A stretch of DNA of 64,000 nucleotides from Maratus speciosus (Eukaryota; Arthropoda; Arachnida; Araneae; Salticidae), in NCBI GenBank assembly GCA_963932465.1, contig OZ010799.1, forward strand, positions 284,528,083-284,592,082. The letters are read 5' to 3'. A model generated the notes under the pieces. That model saw only the letters and a program-made list of their open reading frames with translations. It did no database searches and was not told the origin of the DNA. Of this stretch, positions 46,736-57,579 are shown one piece after another (the stretch's first letter is position 1; every line of letters begins with the position of its first letter). The position numbers and the translations under genes were made by a program.

Positions 46736-47386
46736 TTACTTCGACTTCGACTTCGAACACCTTTTTAACCGAGGCCCCTGTGGACAACTCCACACATCCC
46801 CGGGATCAGAGAAATGGCAGCAGAGCAAACTAAGATCTGGATGGTAGCAATTAAAAAAAGGGTGGGGGGGGGAATAAAAATAAAATAAAAATGGTATAAA
46901 AACAATATGGACTATGTTACACCTGACAATAAATTCCCCATTATTTTGATATACATACTTTTTGCTACCATCCGCCATCTCAACTAAGACTCTATCACGC
47001 ACTTGCACTTTTCTAGATAATTGACATTCTAGACACGATTTACAAAACTTTTTAGTTTCTTTAGCCATACCTTCCCAATAAAAAGATTGCCTAATTCTCT
47101 CTAAGGTTTTCTTTGCCGCGTGATGTTCTCCCTCATTAGAAACATGCGCTGACTTTAAGAGTCCTTCTCTTTTGACTTTAGGCACTACTAATTGAGCTAT
47201 GACTTCTTCTACAAATTTATCTTTATGATACAATAAGTCCTTTTCGATATAATAACCTCCTTTATCAATTTTAGCTAATTCCCAAGCTTTCTCTAACTGT
47301 TTGCATTCCAATTGGGATTTATTAAACATATGTGAATTACTAACGATAACATTATTATTTTCCCCCACTTCCGTTTTTTTCTGCAT
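46736..47386 (-). CDS. Integrase zinc-binding (HHCC) domain, internally deleted
   Basis: The frame has VPKVKREGLLKSAHVSNEGE then HHAAKKTLERIRQSFYWEGM and KKFCKSCLECQLSRKVQVRD, the integrase N-terminal HHCC zinc-binding domain. Directly after RKVQVRDRV it switches to LVEMADGSKKYVYQNNGEF, which looks like the C-terminal region lying beyond the catalytic core. The whole DDE core is gone, as if a deletion joined two DRV-like stretches. The remaining 60 residues (Pro/Phe-rich) are probably out-of-frame read-through. It overlaps the protease frame by 32 bases. Confidence 0.75.
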   Translation of the reverse strand: MQKKTEVGENNNVIVSNSHMFNKSQLECKQLEKAWELAKIDKGGYYIEKDLLYHKDKFVEEVIAQLVVPKVKREGLLKSAHVSNEGEHHAAKKTLERIRQSFYWEGMAKETKKFCKSCLECQLSRKVQVRDRVLVEMADGSKKYVYQNNGEFIVRCNIVHIVFIPFLFYFYSPPHPFFNCYHPDLSLLCCHFSDPGDVWSCPQGPRLKRCSKSKSK

Positions 47387-48605
47387 TTTGACTTTGTAAA
47401 TTGTCCGATCTCGCTTCTATTGCGTAAACATTACAATTATCGCTGCTCCTATCTTTCTTTTCGCTCGAGTTATCAATACTAATTTCCGAACTTTCTAATT
47501 CTTGGGACTCTAGCAATGGTTCCTCGCGATTGACACCTGACAACTCATTAATCACCTCGGGATGTAAAATTACCTGCTCATTAATATTATCGGTCACTGC
47601 GCAAAGTACTTCCTGATGAATTATATTAGTTTGTCCGAATTGCGGAATAGCTAACAGTAATTTAACCAACGGTGATTTAACTGCTTCACCAAATAATCCT
47701 TGTAAAGGAATACTACCCGCTCCTTTTAATTTCTCTTCCGGTACCAAATCTTTATAAATAGCACTAATTTCACATCCAGAATCGACCAATCCTTTTGCTT
47801 TTTGCCCATTTACACTAACTTCAATTTTCTCAAGTTTATTTAATTTCTCACCAATAACATTAGTTCTCTGTTCGGCCTTTGCCGATATCCTCGCCACAAT
47901 AGCTCCTTTAGGTAACTCTTTATTTCCTTTCACGACAATCTTATTTATACCCGTTTTCTGTTCACGCCCTTTACTAGCATTATTATTTCCCTCATTACCC
48001 ACTTTATTACAAAAACGTTGGTAATGACCTCTTAAACCACATTTAAAGCATCTAGGGCTATATCTCCTAAACTCAGTTTTTCTATCCGAAAAGGAATTAA
48101 TCTCATTACTCCCGTTTTGCCTCCAATTACCACTAAATTTGCTATCCTCCCTCGGTTTCACTTTTTCACTGTTTACATACCTATCTTTACCCTTAAAACT
48201 TTTATAGGCAACCGCATAAGACTTATGTTTAGCGTCAAAATAATTGTCACATTCTTTAGCAATTTTAGAAGCTTCCAACCATTTACTCTGCTGAGTTAAC
48301 CCAATATATGATGCGGTTTCTTCATCTAACGTGTTTAATAACTTATCCGTAATTATTAACTGGTTGACCTTTTCATATGAGTCAGCACCCCTAATCTTAC
48401 AATAATTTTCCCATGTTGCTATTAAACGCGATACAAATAATACATGAGTTTCATTCTGGTTTCTCCTAGCCTTCTTAAAATTTTCCAAACACGCCTTCGG
48501 TGTCGGCTCATGTTCCCTTAGAACTAACTCCTTTAATTCCTCATAACTCTCAATTTGTTCCCTACTGGTATAAATTAACAAATTATCAGCCTTATCTCCT
48601 AACAT
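47355..48605 (-). CDS. Gag core, CCHC zinc knuckle and aspartic protease
   Basis: This continues gag in the same frame after the TAG. The Gag core (about residues 1-130) packages RNA into the particle. A zinc knuckle CFKCGLRGHYQRFC (C-x2-C-x4-H-x4-C, residues about 186-199) binds nucleic acid. The protease, which cuts the polyprotein, is marked by GLVDSGCEISAIY near residue 272 with the catalytic DSG. A linker of about 110 residues rich in Glu and Ser follows. The frame ends at TAA shortly after the point where the integrase frame begins in the +1 register, so gag-protease and integrase are now out of frame. Confidence 0.8.
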   Translation of the reverse strand: MLGDKADNLLIYTSREQIESYEELKELVLREHEPTPKACLENFKKARRNQNETHVLFVSRLIATWENYCKIRGADSYEKVNQLIITDKLLNTLDEETASYIGLTQQSKWLEASKIAKECDNYFDAKHKSYAVAYKSFKGKDRYVNSEKVKPREDSKFSGNWRQNGSNEINSFSDRKTEFRRYSPRCFKCGLRGHYQRFCNKVGNEGNNNASKGREQKTGINKIVVKGNKELPKGAIVARISAKAEQRTNVIGEKLNKLEKIEVSVNGQKAKGLVDSGCEISAIYKDLVPEEKLKGAGSIPLQGLFGEAVKSPLVKLLLAIPQFGQTNIIHQEVLCAVTDNINEQVILHPEVINELSGVNREEPLLESQELESSEISIDNSSEKKDRSSDNCNVYAIEARSDNLQSQNAEKNGSGGK

Positions 48606-48626
48606 ATTTAGTAGAATTTCGGCCTG

Positions 48627-49169
48627 CTAGTTTTCCGGTACATTTTTAGTTTTGAATGCCCTTTCTAAACTGTTGAAAAATAAATTCCATCCCCCAGTCC
48701 CTTCTGGTACTTTGATAGACAGAGTTTTAACACTTTTGATCAGTTTTTCTATGTTACTTTCATTATTAGATTCCCTAGACCCATTAGAGTTATTTGTCGA
48801 ACCTTGTATCTTTAGCCTCTCCAATTCTAATTCATGTTCCATTCTCAATTTTCCAGACCTCTCTTCTCTTTCTAACTTTTCCCTTTCAACCCTTTCTTCT
48901 CTATCGCGCTCTAATTTTTCCTGTTTTTCTAACTTTTCGCGCTCTAATTTTTCCTGTTTTTCTTCGCGCTCTAACTTTTCCTGTTTTTCTAACTTTTCGC
49001 GCTCTAATCGTTCCGCAACAATAGTGTTAGATAATTCCATAATAGCCCCCTCGTCATATTCAGAGCTGTCCATTATCTTTTTCTTAAGCTGAAATCTGGT
49101 ATCATCTTCCGTGAATTCAACCCCCAATTCTTCGGCTATCATCTGAAGATCCCCCCTTTTTAGTTTCAA
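48627..49169 (-). CDS. Gag N-terminal part (coiled coil), ends at premature stop
   Basis: The protein opens KLKRGDLQMIAEELGVEF, a short helical domain. A charged coiled coil of repeated EREKLEKQEKLE-type heptads follows at about residues 52-118. Then comes SIEKLIKSVKTLSIKVPEG-like sequence leading to NLFFNSLERAFKTKNVPEN, the start of the Gag core. The first codon is TTG where related Gags have ATG, so the start may be mutated. The next Met is at residue 10. The stop is a TAG in the same frame as the next CDS (AAC TAG CAG), so gag is broken by one base change. The plus-strand Ser/Phe-rich frames here are antisense shadows. Confidence 0.75.
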   Translation of the reverse strand: MKLKRGDLQMIAEELGVEFTEDDTRFQLKKKIMDSSEYDEGAIMELSNTIVAERLEREKLEKQEKLEREEKQEKLEREKLEKQEKLERDREERVEREKLEREERSGKLRMEHELELERLKIQGSTNNSNGSRESNNESNIEKLIKSVKTLSIKVPEGTGGWNLFFNSLERAFKTKNVPEN

Positions 49170-50383
49170 TAAGAAAGCTACACCTTCACCGATTACTATT
49201 ACCCCTCTACAATAATATTTAAATCTGCTAAATGAAAATTTCCTACATTTCTACTTTAGTACAGTTACCTCCACTTATTATACTAATTAATACCTTTCAG
49301 ATAATCGATATATTATATTTCTAATTTAACCCACTGTATAACCTGATTTTCCTCAACTATTTATATCACACAATTTACTTCCAATAAAACAAAAGGTAAA
49401 ACAATAATTTCGATTTGATTACTGTGCAATACAGATTCCAATTTATACATTAAATAATAACATACAATTTACATAATAATACTGATACGTTGCAAATTGA
49501 ATAAAAGTACTGATGTCAATAGAAACATCCACATAAAGAAAAATTGTATACCATACACATATAAATTCCTACAATTATCCTCAATAAAATATTTCCAAAT
49601 TCAACAATGGTTCTCACATTTAAAACAAATAAAATCAAAACCTTCACTTTTTTTTTTCTCCACTGTGAGCCTTTTTTTTTTTTTTTTTTTTTCAAAATTT
49701 ACTTCTAGCCAATTAAAATTCTAATCAAATGTTCATTACTCGTTTGTTACCAACTCTTCAAGCTTAAAGCAGTATTGCTTCATTTAAATATTACTTTAAT
49801 AATAATTTAAATTTAAGTAAATTCAATTATTCCTTCTAACTATTATTAACACAATGCATCAATTTTGTTCACTACCATTATTAGTAAAAAAAAATAGAAA
49901 ATCAATATTAGTATAAGTTATTATGACTTTTCCTTAAAACAATAGTAAATATGGCTCATAATATCTCCTACCTATCTGAACGGAATTACTTTATTGCACA
50001 TAAAATATCTTAAATTACTATTAATTATACAACAAAATACATTTGGTTCGAGAATGTCAGCAGACAGAAATGATCAAAACACCTTACCTTATACTTTATC
50101 TGCTGGGGTACTCCGTTGCTCACACGTAGTTCCGAATACCTTCGGAGGGCTTTTTTAAAATTACTTTAAAATATGACTTTTTTTATGCATTGTATATCAT
50201 GATGTGATTAAAAAATAAAATAAAACAGTAAAAGTTATACATTTCAAATTATATTTTTATATTTTGGGGGAAAAATAAGCAAAAAACAGCGAAAATAATC
50301 ACTTCCGCAAAACCTCATAACTCAACTTTAAATCAAGATATTTTTATTTTGTAATCATTATTATAATTATTAAACCTTTTTCT
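49170..50383. other. 5' flank of the retroelement, no LTR recognised
   Basis: This is upstream of gag on its strand and should hold the leader and 5' LTR. I see no matching direct repeat downstream of the integrase frame, so the LTRs may be lost or too diverged. Poly-T near 49672. GAATACCTTCGGAGG near 50136 and GTATTCGGATACC near 50852 are similar in inverted orientation. Confidence 0.4.
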
Positions 50384-50554
50384 AGGGAATGAACTACGCT
50401 CATATTTGTGAGTCAAATATTTAAAACTACATAGAAAGTTAATCCGTGATGAAGCAAAAATTACTAAAAATTTATTGCAAATTGGAAACTTTATCAATAA
50501 CATATATATAAAAAAAACTAATATACTTACTGTTACGAGTGTAGTTCATTCCCT
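50384..50554. mobile_element. 171-bp MITE-like sequence, TIR AGGGAATGAACTAC
   Basis: AGGGAATGAACTACGCTC on the left and GAGTGTAGTTCATTCCCT on the right are inverted copies at 17 of 18 bases. The interior is AT-rich and noncoding. No clean target duplication is visible. Confidence 0.55.
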
Positions 50555-50994
50555 TTATTGCACTTTACAAAGCATACAAAAAAATTGAAAGAGATTCATC
50601 CATAATTTTTTCCGTTGTGATGTTTTGCGTAAACATAAAATATTAAAAATTTGATTTTCAGAAAACGGAAAAACAAAATTTAATATACTGATCAAAATAC
50701 TGATACTTAGTAATTTTAAAAAGGCATTAACTTGACTTCTAAACAAGATATAAACAAAATTCAAACAGATTTGGAAAGATGAAGAATCCGTCTATTATAT
50801 TATACTAAAATTTAAAAATCGATATTTTGACCGATAATCGGCTGTTAAAGGTATTCGGATACCTAATGCGAAGTGACATTAATTTTCCTTAACATAATGA
50901 AGATAGCTGTTTTAACGTTTTGCTAAATAACTTTTACTGATAAATAAATAATATCAAAAGACGAAACGCAATTTTTCACCTTGATTCAACATAT

Positions 50995-51343
50995 AGTTTG
51001 AATATTAAAATTCCACAATTTTACTTAAAAGGCGATTAATGTAATGAAAAGATGTTATAAGTTTCAAATATATATTTTATTTAAAAACTTCTTAGTATAC
51101 TTTCAAACCTTCCAGGTTCATCTTCAGAGAATATTTTGATAACTAAATGTTGTTTATCTATACAACATGATTTTGTATAGATAAACAACATTTAGTTATC
51201 AAAATATTCTCTAAAAATGAACCTGGAAGGTTTGAAAGTATACTAAGAAGTTTTTAAATAAAATATATATTTGAAACTTATAACATCTTTTCATTACATT
51301 AATCGCCTTTTAAGTAAAATTGTGGAATTTTAATGTTCAAACT
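50995..51343. repeat. 349-bp near-perfect palindrome with 7-nt loop
   Basis: The left arm starts AGTTTGAATATTAAAATTCC and the right arm ends GGAATTTTAATGTTCAAACT. The centre is TTTATCTATACAA-CATGATT-TTGTATAGATAAA. The arms, about 170 bp each, differ at only a few bases (one cluster is CATCTTCAG against CATTTTTAG). Transcription through it would give a long double-stranded hairpin RNA. Confidence 0.92.
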
Positions 51344-52178
51344 GTAACTTTTATTGTTTAAATGCGAGGTAGTTTTAAACTTTAAAAATTTCGTGGGTAC
51401 TATATTAGAAACGTAGAGTGTCGCAATTTATTCACATTGTAGTTTATTCACATTTGTCACATTGAATGGCAGGGAAAGTAATAAAGGCAATATGATGGGT
51501 ATGTGCTGCTACAACAACATCAAACATTACAACTAAAAATAAAAAAATAAAATACCCACTTGAAAGCCACAGGTCCCTGAACACTCAAACATGCAAGTCT
51601 AGTGGAGCACAAAATATTTGCGAAGTTGGTTTTTCCTAAGGTCACAAAATTTTTGACCTGAATTAAATTAACTTATAGTGCTGGATTAACGGGAGTAATA
51701 AGATAAATCGTTCTCGTTCCAACTTTTTTTATTCACAATCTTTCGTTTAATGTTACTGGACTGGATTACCAAAAATTGGTTCAACCCAGAACAACATTTT
51801 ATTAGCGCACGAAAAAAAATGACAAGAGATTTTGCCAAAAATAATAGTTGGGTCTCACTGAGAGCGTAACAGACAGCAAATTACATTCTGTGAAAAAAAA
51901 AAAATTATGTAATTTTGAGATTATCATTTTTTTAAAAATTTAATAAGATATGACATAGTTGCTTATAATAATAAAATAATCTTTAATTCTGTTATACTTG
52001 CAATGCCTTATAACAAAATTTTATTCTTAGTGCATATTATCGTATATGACAGACGTAAAGCACACACGTACATACTTATATATATATATTCTCTATATAA
52101 CTTTCTATATTAATCTGTAATGCATACTATATATTCAAATTCAAACAATCGAATTTAATTATGTTACTTTCTATTCGC
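51344..52178. other. AT-rich DNA, no gene seen
   Basis: No coding region or repeat unit recognised. Confidence 0.5.
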
Positions 52179-52703
52179 TTAACCCTTAATTGCCTGATTT
52201 TTCAAAAATCATTGTAATAATGTTTTTCGGCTTTCATTTTTTAAATAAATCATGGGAAAAATACTTAAAAAAATCCTATTTTGTTTTAACTATGGTTTAC
52301 GGATAAAAAACTTTTTGTTACTAATCGGCAATACTGGTCAATACTTAATATTTAATTGAAAAAATAATTTTCCTTGATAAAATTTTATAATATTAATCAC
52401 ACAAGAATTTTAGGAACTATAATAAAAAATAAATTTTACTTTCTCACTGCAGAACAAAACAGGGTATTTCGCAAACTTCCAAACAAAACAAAAAGAACAA
52501 GTAGCAACAATAGAAAAAATTCATCTATCTTTTTTCTTAAACAGCACAATTGTTGCCATCTACATGTTGAAAATCGATTTAATAATATTTTCAGAATGCA
52601 TTTTATTGGCAAAATTGGGCATTATACTTTCAATATTATTCTAATAGTATTTTAGAGCCTAAATTGGGTTGCCGAAAAGCAACTACCGGCATTTAAGGGT
52701 TAA
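52179..52703. mobile_element. piggyBac-type element flanked by TTAA, 525 bp
   Basis: TTAACCCTTAATTGCCTG begins the element and CCGGCATTTAAGGGTTAA ends it, inverted at 16 of 18 bases. The plus-strand frame at 52374-52655 inside it is Asn/Lys/Phe-rich with no transposase motif. It is the third TTAA-flanked element of this type in the window and the longest. Confidence 0.75.
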
Positions 52704-52956
52704 ACACGGGTTTTTAAAATAACAAGCACAAGAGTATGTTCGACATTCCCCTTTACTATTAAAAAAAGAAGGGAAAAAATCGTATAGGTTACCGGAGTAA
52801 TTGCAAAATAGCATGATATCACAGTGTCATTTTCACTGGACATATTCATCGATCTTTTTACTCTTTTTTTCTTCATCGCTGCATGCTTACTACGCGTTCC
52901 TTGCGTCCATTCAATTCCAATCCACGACTCATTTATCAAATATAATTGTACCCCGT

Positions 52957-53881
52957 ACCCCGTTTTTCTTTATAAAACACAGCGATAGACAAGCTTTTTT
53001 ACGTCACTTCACCACTCAACCTTCTTTTTAATCCTCCGATGTTTCTGGTGATACATATGAAAGAATGGTGACAGCACTGGCAGAATATGAGATGAATAGA
53101 AAAAAAATGTAAAATGGTGAATTTATCACTCATATCTGTTTTGTTCTTTCTTCTTAAATGGCTTATAAAGTAGAATTTTTCATGTTTTCAACTTTATTAT
53201 ATTAATGCCCTGTGTATAGAAAATATTTGACCGTCATTAATTGCCAGTCTTGTTAAAAACGTTCGTGAGTATTTAAGGTTAATTTTATCACTACATATCA
53301 TTGCACGTAATATCTTATAGCAAATTAATCTATCGAAAATAGTAATGTGTTTATTAGTTTTACGGTAGAAATATTTATGAAACACGCAGTAAAAATAACA
53401 AAAAAATAGGTATATACGGTTTAGATGACCCATCGGCTGATAAAAATCCCATTTTATCTGGTATTTATATTACAGTACTATTTTTTTTTTTTTTTTTAAT
53501 GAAGTTCTACATAAATTTGAAATAGATAGGTTAAATGTGAACTAGAAACATCATTACTATAAAAAGGAAAATTAGGGGGCTTAAGGGGGAAACTATCTCT
53601 GACTGACCTTATTGATTTTCAAAAAGATAGTATTGAATTATATCCAAAATTCTCGAGAACGATGGCATGTTATTGGTAATGGTAGAAAATTTTTAATGAA
53701 TAGAAAATGAAAATGTGTAACAACAACAGTTATTCGGGCTGCACTTGTTAAAATTTTCCGAAAAATTTTAAATATCCTCTTAAATGCGATTAATGCTTAT
53801 AATTATGAAAGACAGCCAATATTAATGGTGAGAGTACAAAATACATTATAAATATAATAAATGCTCAAATAATAATTATAA
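52957..53881. repeat. Tandem duplication, unit A (925 bp)
   Basis: The unit begins ACCCCGTTTTTCTTTATAAA and contains CCTCCGATGTTTCTGGTGAT, GATGACCCATCGGCTGATAA and AACGATGGCATGTTATTGGT. All recur in the same order in the next unit. It has no insertions and so serves as the reference for unit B. Small frames in both units are not conserved as proteins. Confidence 0.85.
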
Positions 53882-54110
53882 ACCCCGTTTTTCTTTATAA
53901 AACACAGCGATAGACAAGCGTGTCACTTCACCACTCAACATTCTTTACAATCCTCCGATGTTTCTGGGGATACATATAAAAGAATGGTGACAGCACTGGC
54001 AGAATATGAGATGAACAGAAAAAAATGTGAAATGGTGAATTTATCACGCTTATCTGTTTCGTTCTTTATTTTTAAAACGGCTTGTTGTAAAGTAGATAAT
54101 CATATTATTA

Positions 54111-54928
54111 TACGCCTTGCCTCGTTATCCCGACACTCAAATGACCAGAAAAAAGTGTCGTCATAAGCGGAGTGTCGCGGTAACCGGAGTTCAAGAAAAA
54201 ATATGTTTATAAAAAGCTGTATTTTTAATTAAATTCTTAACTGTTCTTGCAGTTTTAAGCAATAAAACATTATTGTTAAACAAAATAAACAGAAAAACAA
54301 AATTGAAAAGAATAAAAATCATATTCATGATGACTTGCTTTTTTATTGTTACATGAAATATTGATGAATTAAGGTTTGCTTATTTCTAGATGTGCTTCAT
54401 ACAATTCTTTTTCAATATTATACATTGAATTGTAATCAGTATTCGTTGTTTCAGAAATGGATCTTAGATAATTTTAGATCGTGTCAATGCAATACAACGC
54501 TTCGATTTCAGTCCGATGAAAAACGCCGTGTTACCACAAGAAAGCGCCGCCTGACCAGAACAAAAAGACTGCGAGTAGACTGATACGTCTACCTGGAGCT
54601 TAAGTAGGTCATTCAGAGTGTGTGGGTTTATTTATTCAGATAAAGGATTGAAGTAAAACTCTCATTTATCTCAATGGGTATTTTAGATGCTTTCGTGAAA
54701 AGTTTGTCTAAGGCATTTCTTACCGCTTAATTTCCGCGCTTATAAGACGGATTGTCAAAAATGGACAATTTTCCGTCTGGATATCCGGAGTTTAAAATTA
54801 TTCAACGACGTAAAATCCGGAGTTTATTTAGATTAAAATCATATACAGAAAATCCGGACTTTGAAAAACTGATGTGATAAGCGGAGTGACGTGAAAACCG
54901 GGTGTCGGGAAAACGAGGTTCAACTGTA
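54111..54928. mobile_element. Non-autonomous pogo/Tigger-like element
   Basis: The right end reads, inverted, CAGTTGAACCTCGTTTTCCC then GACAC. The left end reads CGCCTTGCCTCGTTATCCCG then ACAC. Both are followed by TAAGCGGAGTG motifs in mirrored orientation. Termini of the type CAGTTGAACCTCG with repeated TCCGGAGTT-like phrases are typical of pogo/Tigger DNA transposons, which duplicate TA (family knowledge). The element is absent from unit A at the same place, so it inserted after or differently from the duplication. No transposase frame. Confidence 0.7.
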
Positions 54929-54986
54929 TATACATTTTCATATTATATCTTTATTGGACTAATGCCCCGTGCATAGAAAAAGCTTA

Positions 54987-55192
54987 ACAGGCTACTTCCA
55001 TGGGGTTTTGTAGTGTAAGTCACATAGCTGATAACCGCTATACTTGTTAGCCCCCGGCATTTTCGAAAAGATTCCTTCGCCTTATTCAATTAATCAGATG
55101 TCTCCGATAAAATAAGTCACAATTTTCCGCTCTAAAATACTGGTAGCCAAAAATCGTAGCCTGTGACTTACACTACAAGTGCTCATGGAACT
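54987..55192. mobile_element. MITE with TIR TTCCATG...TTGTAGTGTAAGTCACA
   Basis: TTGTAGTGTAAGTCACA near 55005 is mirrored exactly by TGTGACTTACACTACAA ending near 55177. Outer bases TTCCATG match as well, with a few differences between. The whole block is missing from unit A of the tandem duplication. Noncoding. Confidence 0.7.
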
Positions 55193-55880
55193 AGTCAACA
55201 GTCATTAATTGCCAATTTTATGAAAAACGCTCTTGAGTAATTAGGTTAATTTTATCATTACATAACACTGCCTGTAATATCTTACAAAAAATTAAGCAAT
55301 CGAAAATATTACTGTGTTTATTAGTTTTAGGGTAGAAATATTTATGAATCAGGCAGTAAAAATAACAAAAAATTAGGTAAATATGGGTCAGATGACCCGT
55401 CGGCTGATAAAAATCCCATTTTATCTGATATTTAAATTACAGTAATATTTTCTATGAAGATCTACATAAAATTTGGAGTAGATAGGTTAAATGTAAACTC
55501 GAAAAATCATTACTGTAAAGTGAAAAATTAGGAGGTTTAAGAGGGGAAATTATTTCTGACTTACCTTATTGATTTTCAACAAGATAGCGTTGAATTATAT
55601 CCAAAATTCCTGAGAACGCTGGCATGTTACTGTTAATGGAAGAAAATTTATTTTGTGTTTTTTACCGATATTCATTACACAACCTTTAGCAATCGTTATA
55701 AAATTTTGCCCTTTCAGCACAATAACTTACTAATGATAAATAACTGATGAAACTTTAAAACTAGGGCTGCATTTGTTAAAATTTTCCGAAGATTTTGAAA
55801 TATCATCTTATAGTTATGCCAGAAAGCGAATATTAATGCTGAGAGTGCAAAGTATATTATAAATATATCAAATGTTTCAT

Positions 55881-56900
55881 GGGTTTAAATAAAAAAACTC
55901 ACTGATTTTCTTTTCATTTTTAGGTAAGTACCATTTCTGCAATCAACTTTATATGCAACGTCTGGTAGGTCTGTTATTCATATTTCTACTTATTGATATT
56001 TCTTTATTCTTTTATTTTTATTATTGTTCCAACGCAGTAATTGTGACTTTTTAAATTAAAAATATATAAGTTCTCTTTTTATTAAAACCGCAGAATCACT
56101 GGGATATTTTAACTGTATCAATCCAAAAATTTCAAAATTAATATTTCATTTATTTCTTCATACAATAAAAATATTTATTTGATGTTTAACATGTTATTTT
56201 TATAAAATGATTAAGTTTAAACGAGAGATTCGGATTCACAATTATTGTCCTTTGAAAAATGTATTTTTTTTTTTTTTTAATAAAATTCTGACATCACAAT
56301 CATATTTAAGTGGTGTTCTTATTTTGTTCTCTAGTATTTTTAACATCGCGAATTTTAGCTAATAATTTTACATATTGTACAAGTTTCCTGGAAATTATTA
56401 TTTTTTTTCTTTTTCTAAATACAACCAATTTCTTAATTCATTTCCGATAATAATAATAAAAAAAAGATATTTTTCGTAGGATACATTTGAAGTACGTTAT
56501 GTGAATTTGGGGTTTTTGCGAAACAAGTTACGCAAGAGAAATCGAAATTTTAACATTATTTTAAAACATACACAGCATCGCATAATTGTCCATTTTCTTT
56601 TAACGACATTTTCTTTCTATTTCGAATGAAGATAAAATGGAATCAATTTTTTTTCTAAAGTGAAAGAGCTCATAAAGAGTGATAGAAGCGTGTGTAGAAC
56701 AGCAGAATGTCAAATAGTACTAATAAAACAGCAATTATAAATTACTTTAAATGGATTTAAAAAAAGCTGCATACATACATTTCTCAATTATAAGTACATT
56801 ACAGGATACATTGTGAATTGATTCTTTATGCAATTAACGAAAAAAAAGTGTTAATAATATATTGACTATTTTGGAAAAGAATATGTCCTAACAGATCAGT
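55881..56900. other. AT-rich DNA, no gene seen
   Basis: No coding region recognised. Homopolymer runs near 56268 and 56908 only. Confidence 0.5.
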
Positions 56901-56929
56901 GTACAGTAAAAAAAAAAAAAAAAAAAAAA

Positions 56930-57265
56930 AAAAAGATTTTACAGAAAAAAAAAAACTGTCAGCTTGGGTGACAGTAAAAAACTGTTTATTTTACGTAAGT
57001 AAAGTATGTTTGTTACAAATTTTATGTTAATTTAACAAATTTGGATCCCCCCTTAAGTTCATAATAAATTATTTTCATAAGGTGTACAGTTTCTTAGTGT
57101 TGCCATCGCTCCAGATTTTTCTGTAAAATCAACAGATTTACAGTGGATTTTACAGTGAATACATTCTGGATTTATTATAATAAACTGTAAAGACATGCTG
57201 GGGATTTTACAGAAAAAAAAACTGAAAGCGAGGGCGCAAGTAAAAAACTGTTTATTTTACGAACA
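56930..57265. repeat. Repeated GATTTTACAGAAAAAAAAACTG block
   Basis: GATTTTACAGAAAAAAAAAA then CTGTC and AGTAAAAAACTGTTTATTTT then ACG occur near 56935-56996 and again near 57203-57265. Between and after them the TTTTACAG/CTGTAAAA motif recurs in both orientations. It is a short, partly inverted repeat family without coding content. Confidence 0.55.
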
Positions 57266-57579
57266 TAATCTGTATTTCTTATTTATAAGTTGGTAAAATC
57301 TGTTAAATAACAAAAAATTCTTATTAAATAGAGATTATTTCCATTAAATTAACAGTATTTTTATTGGAATTCTGGCTGACAGATTTTTTGCTGCAAAATA
57401 AATTGATTTCTTTTAGCAGTCTATAAATAATTTACGTCATTATTTAATACTAAACGTAAACCCAAAATATATTTATATAAAATATAGCACTAGGAATTAT
57501 TTCAAGTAAATAGTTATACAAAATAAAAAGAAATAAACGATCATGCTGTTTAGAAACATTGCATGCGAACATGGAAAGA

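Larger units (their letters stand above)
46736..49169 (-). mobile_element. Degenerate Ty3/Gypsy-like retroelement: gag-protease-integrase remnant
   Basis: Three minus-strand frames form one element: gag N-terminus (49169-48627), gag/zinc knuckle/protease (48605-47355) and integrase zinc-binding part (47386-46736). There is no reverse transcriptase or RNase H between protease and integrase. In Gmr1-like Gypsy elements integrase precedes reverse transcriptase (family knowledge), and this layout fits that type with everything downstream lost. The integrase core is also missing. I could not delimit LTRs or a primer-binding site by eye. The element is dead, but its gag is nearly whole, so it is of moderate age. 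Confidence 0.8.
53882..55880. repeat. Tandem duplication, unit B (with two insertions)
   Basis: The unit repeats unit A from ACCCCGTTTTTCTTTATAAA onward but is about 1 kb longer. The extra length is an 818-bp pogo-like element, a roughly 200-bp MITE and about 70 bp of divergent sequence near 55650. Outside the insertions the two units are roughly 85-90% alike by eye. Confidence 0.85.

Noticed and set aside
47373..47379. AAAAAAC slippery heptamer in the gag-protease frame, as for -1 ribosomal frameshifting
   Set aside because: The heptamer is in the correct phase, but the integrase frame lies in the +1 register, so a -1 shift would not enter it. The stretch is better explained as A-rich coding sequence near a frame-breaking event.
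48652..49092. Long plus-strand Ser/Leu/Phe-rich frame
   Set aside because: It is the antisense of the Glu/Lys-rich coiled coil of Gag, which leaves the opposite strand open by composition.
49170..51000. 5' LTR of the Gypsy-like element
   Set aside because: No direct repeat matching the region beyond the integrase frame could be found by eye, so no LTR is claimed.
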